This document shows, one piece after another, positions 61,407 through 64,000 of a stretch of DNA of 64,000 bases. Source of the stretch: an uncultured Lachnospiraceae bacterium (GTDB taxonomy: Bacteria; Bacillota; Clostridia; Lachnospirales; Lachnospiraceae); NCBI GenBank assembly GCA_910583835.1, contig CAJTYM010000008.1:1-64000 (forward strand). Reading direction: 5' to 3'. How positions within the stretch are numbered: position 1 is the first letter of the stretch; each line of letters starts with the position of its first letter. The notes under the pieces were generated by a model, which saw only the letters and a program-made list of their open reading frames with translations, made no database searches and was not told the origin of the DNA. The translations under genes were made by a program, and so were the position numbers.

Positions 61407-64000
61407 TTAAATATGTTTGAATTTTGCCATGGAGTTTCCGCCGACCGTCCGGTCTATGGTCATGGACTGGATGGCACGTTCAAATTTGCTGTCCCGAATC
61501 AGGGCGGTCTTGAATTCCTCGTAATTCTTCACGTTGGGGAGGTTCAGCTCATCGATGGAGACATTGACGTCCCCTGTATGGGAAACGGTCTTGATATCGG
61601 GCGTAATGGCAGCAGCCGGAGATATGGGCTGGGGGTCTATGTGCATTAGGCTGCGGATTTCCTCAGACGGCATTTTGGAGAATGCAATGAGCTTCTTCAC
61701 AATCTCTGCGTGTTCCGCATCTTCTGTGCCGACAGTGGCAGGAGACATGGCGCTCTCTTGGGAGACCCGCACAATTTCCATGTCTGTTTGCAGTACAGGT
61801 ATCTGAGAGAGGGGGGAAGCCTGTTTATATGTTTCGTATTCGTTGATGGCAGCGTTGGCGGAATTCAGTTGTTTCTGATAAGATTTTATTGCATTTTCCG
61901 AAGATTTAATCTGGCTGTTCAGGCGTTTTTTCTCCGCTGTAAAATCCTTTTGCGGGGGCAGGGAGACGGCGATTAATTTGGAAGGGCCATCTTTCTGATT
62001 GGCGCCTTTTTTGGCTTTATTGTTAGCTGCTTTCTGCTGTTCTTTTTGTTTTTTCTCTTCTTCGGCTATTTTCTGCAGCCGTTTCTTTGCCTGGGAAATG
62101 CTCTTTTCTTCGGCGGAGATTTTCTTGGCCGCCTCTGTTTTCTGTATCTGTGCTGCTCGTGCGTTCCCTTCGAGCTCTTGCCGTTTCTTGTTTTCCGCGG
62201 CTGCTTTCTGTGCGTTTCTGTTGGCTTCCGCCTGCATTTGCGCCTGTCTTAGGGAGCTTTCTTGGGCACTCCTGTCATTTGCTATCACGCGGCTTACATA
62301 ATCGGCGCTGCCGACAATGCCCAGCAGCAGACTTGACAGCCCTGAGGAAATACCTCCGTGCAAGGAAGTCAGGGTCGTGACAATTTCCCCGGACATGCCG
62401 GAGACGGATTGGTTTATCATTTCCAGGATGGCGTCTGTATTGTTCAGTTTTTCATCTATAAATGCTTCAAAACCATCATACAGGCTGTCCAGCATGTCGT
62501 TCGTGTCAGAGAGGTATTTCTCGTATTCCGTCTCTTTTAAATCCTGTCTTGCATCTTCCAGCTGGACTTTCAGTTCCTGGATTTTTGCGCGGGCCTCCTC
62601 GGTGTCATTTCCGCCATATGCCTGTAGTTGTTTCTGCAGCGAGGCGATATGGTTTGTCTTCTCTGCGATGGTTTTCTGGTATTCGTAGGCATCTTTTTCA
62701 CTCTGTTTCAAATCCTTATATTTTTGGATTAATTTGCCAAGAGCGTCCAACTGTGCTTCATATCCATTCCTCACTAGGTCGATGATGGAATTCAGCGTAT
62801 CTTCTGCGGCGAGCTTGGCAGACCATTCCTCGTCCTGCAGTTCCCGCAGACGGTTTACCACAGCTTCATCGCCCATAGACAGTTCGCCTGTGGAAATCTT
62901 GTTCATGATGTCTGCATATTCTCTTGCATACTTGTCTGCCTGTGCAAGGGAAGTTTCATAGTCTGTCTTATAGAGACCGAATGCAGCATTGCCGAATTCC
63001 GTGAAATCACCGGTGTCCTTGTCTACGAAATCATGGTTTTTCTCCATAAGGCTGATGAGGAAATCCGTTTCACTGTTTATCTGCTTGATGGTTGCCAGGG
63101 AACTGTCGAAGAGGTCCCATTTTGCCTGGCGGATGGTGTTGTTCAGTTCAGCCATTGCCAGGGTTGTTTCATCGATGGCGTTTGTGGTGTCATTGATAAG
63201 CTCCACCATCGAATACCATTCATCGGAACCGGCTTCTATCTGTTTATTTGCAACGGCTTCATTGAGGCTTTTTTGCAGGGCATTTCGCTTGGCAATCAAT
63301 TTCTTCTGCGAAGCGTCTTCGGCGGACAGCAGTCCGTTGTAGTATGCCAGGTTTACCCGCTGTCCTTTCTCCTGGGCAAGTGAGATTTTGCTGTTGAGCT
63401 GTGTTTTTTTCTGTTCATTTTCGGACAGCCCATAGTCATGCTCGGAAGCAATGTTGTGAAATTTATCCATGGCAAGGTCCGCTTTTTCCTGCTTGGAGGT
63501 TTGTGCATACAGGTCTGCGATAGCTTTGTCTGAATTGTATGCCTGCAGGTACTCATTATAGGTCAGGCAGGCTTGGTAGAGTCTGCCATTGTCATTCAGT
63601 TTGGCTGCTTTGTTTAACGTTTTTTCGCCTATGGGTTTGCCGGATTTTGCGCTCTTTTGTATTTCTTTGAGGATGGCTTTGTTTGATTTTGTCTTTTTGT
63701 ATTTCTTTAGTTTGCGTTTCGCGGTATTGAAATTGCTGCGGTCTGTCTTTACGGCTGTTTTGTAGGAATTCTGACGTTTGCCGATGTTATCTGTTTTTTT
63801 GTCTATAAAATCATTTTTGCGCTTGGCTGTGGCAGCATTGTCAATTTTGGCATCGTAAAGTTCGTCCTCGGAATCGTAGGCTGCTATTTTTTTATCTGCT
63901 TTTGCTTTGGCAAGGGCAGCGGCAGCTTTTGCGTTTTCTGCCATGGTTTTCTTCAAATTGGACATGGTGTCGTTGTTTGAGCGCATCCGTTCATCGTATT
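61407..64000 (-). CDS. Phage tail tape-measure-like protein, partial (runs off window)
   Basis: At least 864 residues; the frame stays open to the window edge, so the ATG at 63986 is probably internal and the true start lies beyond 64000. It is almost entirely charged coiled coil rich in Lys, Ala, Glu and Gln, with a glycine-rich hydrophobic stretch in the middle (SGMSGEIVTTLTSLHGG). This composition and its place directly upstream of a tail-tip gene fit the C-terminal part of a tape-measure protein, which sets tail length. The short C-terminal segment HTGDVNVSIDELNLPNVKNY is the kind of beta tail seen at the end of such proteins. Confidence 0.7.
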   Translation of the reverse strand, partial: YDERMRSNNDTMSNLKKTMAENAKAAAALAKAKADKKIAAYDSEDELYDAKIDNAATAKRKNDFIDKKTDNIGKRQNSYKTAVKTDRSNFNTAKRKLKKYKKTKSNKAILKEIQKSAKSGKPIGEKTLNKAAKLNDNGRLYQACLTYNEYLQAYNSDKAIADLYAQTSKQEKADLAMDKFHNIASEHDYGLSENEQKKTQLNSKISLAQEKGQRVNLAYYNGLLSAEDASQKKLIAKRNALQKSLNEAVANKQIEAGSDEWYSMVELINDTTNAIDETTLAMAELNNTIRQAKWDLFDSSLATIKQINSETDFLISLMEKNHDFVDKDTGDFTEFGNAAFGLYKTDYETSLAQADKYAREYADIMNKISTGELSMGDEAVVNRLRELQDEEWSAKLAAEDTLNSIIDLVRNGYEAQLDALGKLIQKYKDLKQSEKDAYEYQKTIAEKTNHIASLQKQLQAYGGNDTEEARAKIQELKVQLEDARQDLKETEYEKYLSDTNDMLDSLYDGFEAFIDEKLNNTDAILEMINQSVSGMSGEIVTTLTSLHGGISSGLSSLLLGIVGSADYVSRVIANDRSAQESSLRQAQMQAEANRNAQKAAAENKKRQELEGNARAAQIQKTEAAKKISAEEKSISQAKKRLQKIAEEEKKQKEQQKAANNKAKKGANQKDGPSKLIAVSLPPQKDFTAEKKRLNSQIKSSENAIKSYQKQLNSANAAINEYETYKQASPLSQIPVLQTDMEIVRVSQESAMSPATVGTEDAEHAEIVKKLIAFSKMPSEEIRSLMHIDPQPISPAAAITPDIKTVSHTGDVNVSIDELNLPNVKNYEEFKTALIRDSKFERAIQSMTIDRTVGGNSMAKFKHI

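Overview
The window looks like chromosome of an anaerobic, motile, Gram-positive gut clostridium, most likely a Lachnospiraceae relative. This is inferred from moderate GC, clostridial ribosome-binding sites (AGGAGG class), Bacillus-type sigma-A and sigma-D promoters, a CIRCE operator, a YolD/Y-polymerase pair, a crotonase of the butyryl-CoA pathway, and BceAB-type and BcrAB-like peptide-resistance ABC modules. Species cannot be fixed from the sequence alone.

Layout. 1-2.5 kb: BceAB-type ABC transporter. 2.5-4.2 kb (-): methyl-accepting chemotaxis protein. 4.4-6.0 kb: Y-family DNA polymerase plus YolD-like partner. 6.0-8.7 kb: CIRCE-controlled clpB. 8.8-11 kb: polysaccharide deacetylase and a first RarA ATPase. 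11.0-11.4 kb: an array of four 68-bp hairpin repeats in the apparent leader of an aminotransferase gene. 12.7-17.2 kb: run of same-strand genes (RelQ-type alarmone synthetase, MBL-fold hydrolase, O-antigen-ligase-like protein, split ThrE exporter) closed by a strong bidirectional terminator. 17.3-18.6 kb (-): GH13 glycosidase. 18.8-22.7 kb: hybrid histidine kinase plus solute-binding lipoprotein. 22.8-23.6 kb (-): proC. 23.7-28.8 kb: hypB, a polytopic membrane protein, a 917-residue Fe-S/flavin oxidoreductase and hypA, behind a perfect consensus promoter and with no hydrogenase gene in view. 29-30.6 kb: diguanylate cyclase behind a structured leader. 30.7-33.7 kb: AT-rich methyltransferase plus PLD-helicase pair. 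33.8-38.6 kb: FadR-type regulator, MITE-like element, PspC protein, a second RarA with a clamp-binding motif, a gene-remnant region, AraC regulator and hexapeptide acetyltransferase. 38.7-43.7 kb (-): large secreted-type GH2 beta-galactosidase gene that has lost its 5' end. 43.9-48.2 kb: two-component system plus ABC-2 transporter. 48.4-50.3 kb (-): crotonase under a Rex-like operator, and flagellin with a sigma-D promoter. 50.6-52.0 kb: aroD-aroK and tRNA-Arg(CCG). 52.1-57.8 kb: SH3 protein with DDG repeats, helical hypothetical protein, rluF-ligA-metA operon. 57.9-64.0 kb (-): phage tail genes running off the window.

How the parts relate. Several genes concern DNA damage or stalled replication (Y-polymerase/YolD, two RarA proteins, LigA, PLD-helicase). 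Others form the envelope and antimicrobial-peptide response (two ABC modules, deacetylase, O-ligase-like protein), and others serve motility and signalling (MCP, flagellin, diguanylate cyclase, hybrid kinase).

The strongest candidate for an undescribed system is the hypB-membrane protein-oxidoreductase-hypA operon. It has a nickel-insertion pair but lacks hydrogenase structural genes and the remaining hyp genes. The methyltransferase/PLD-helicase pair is the second candidate.
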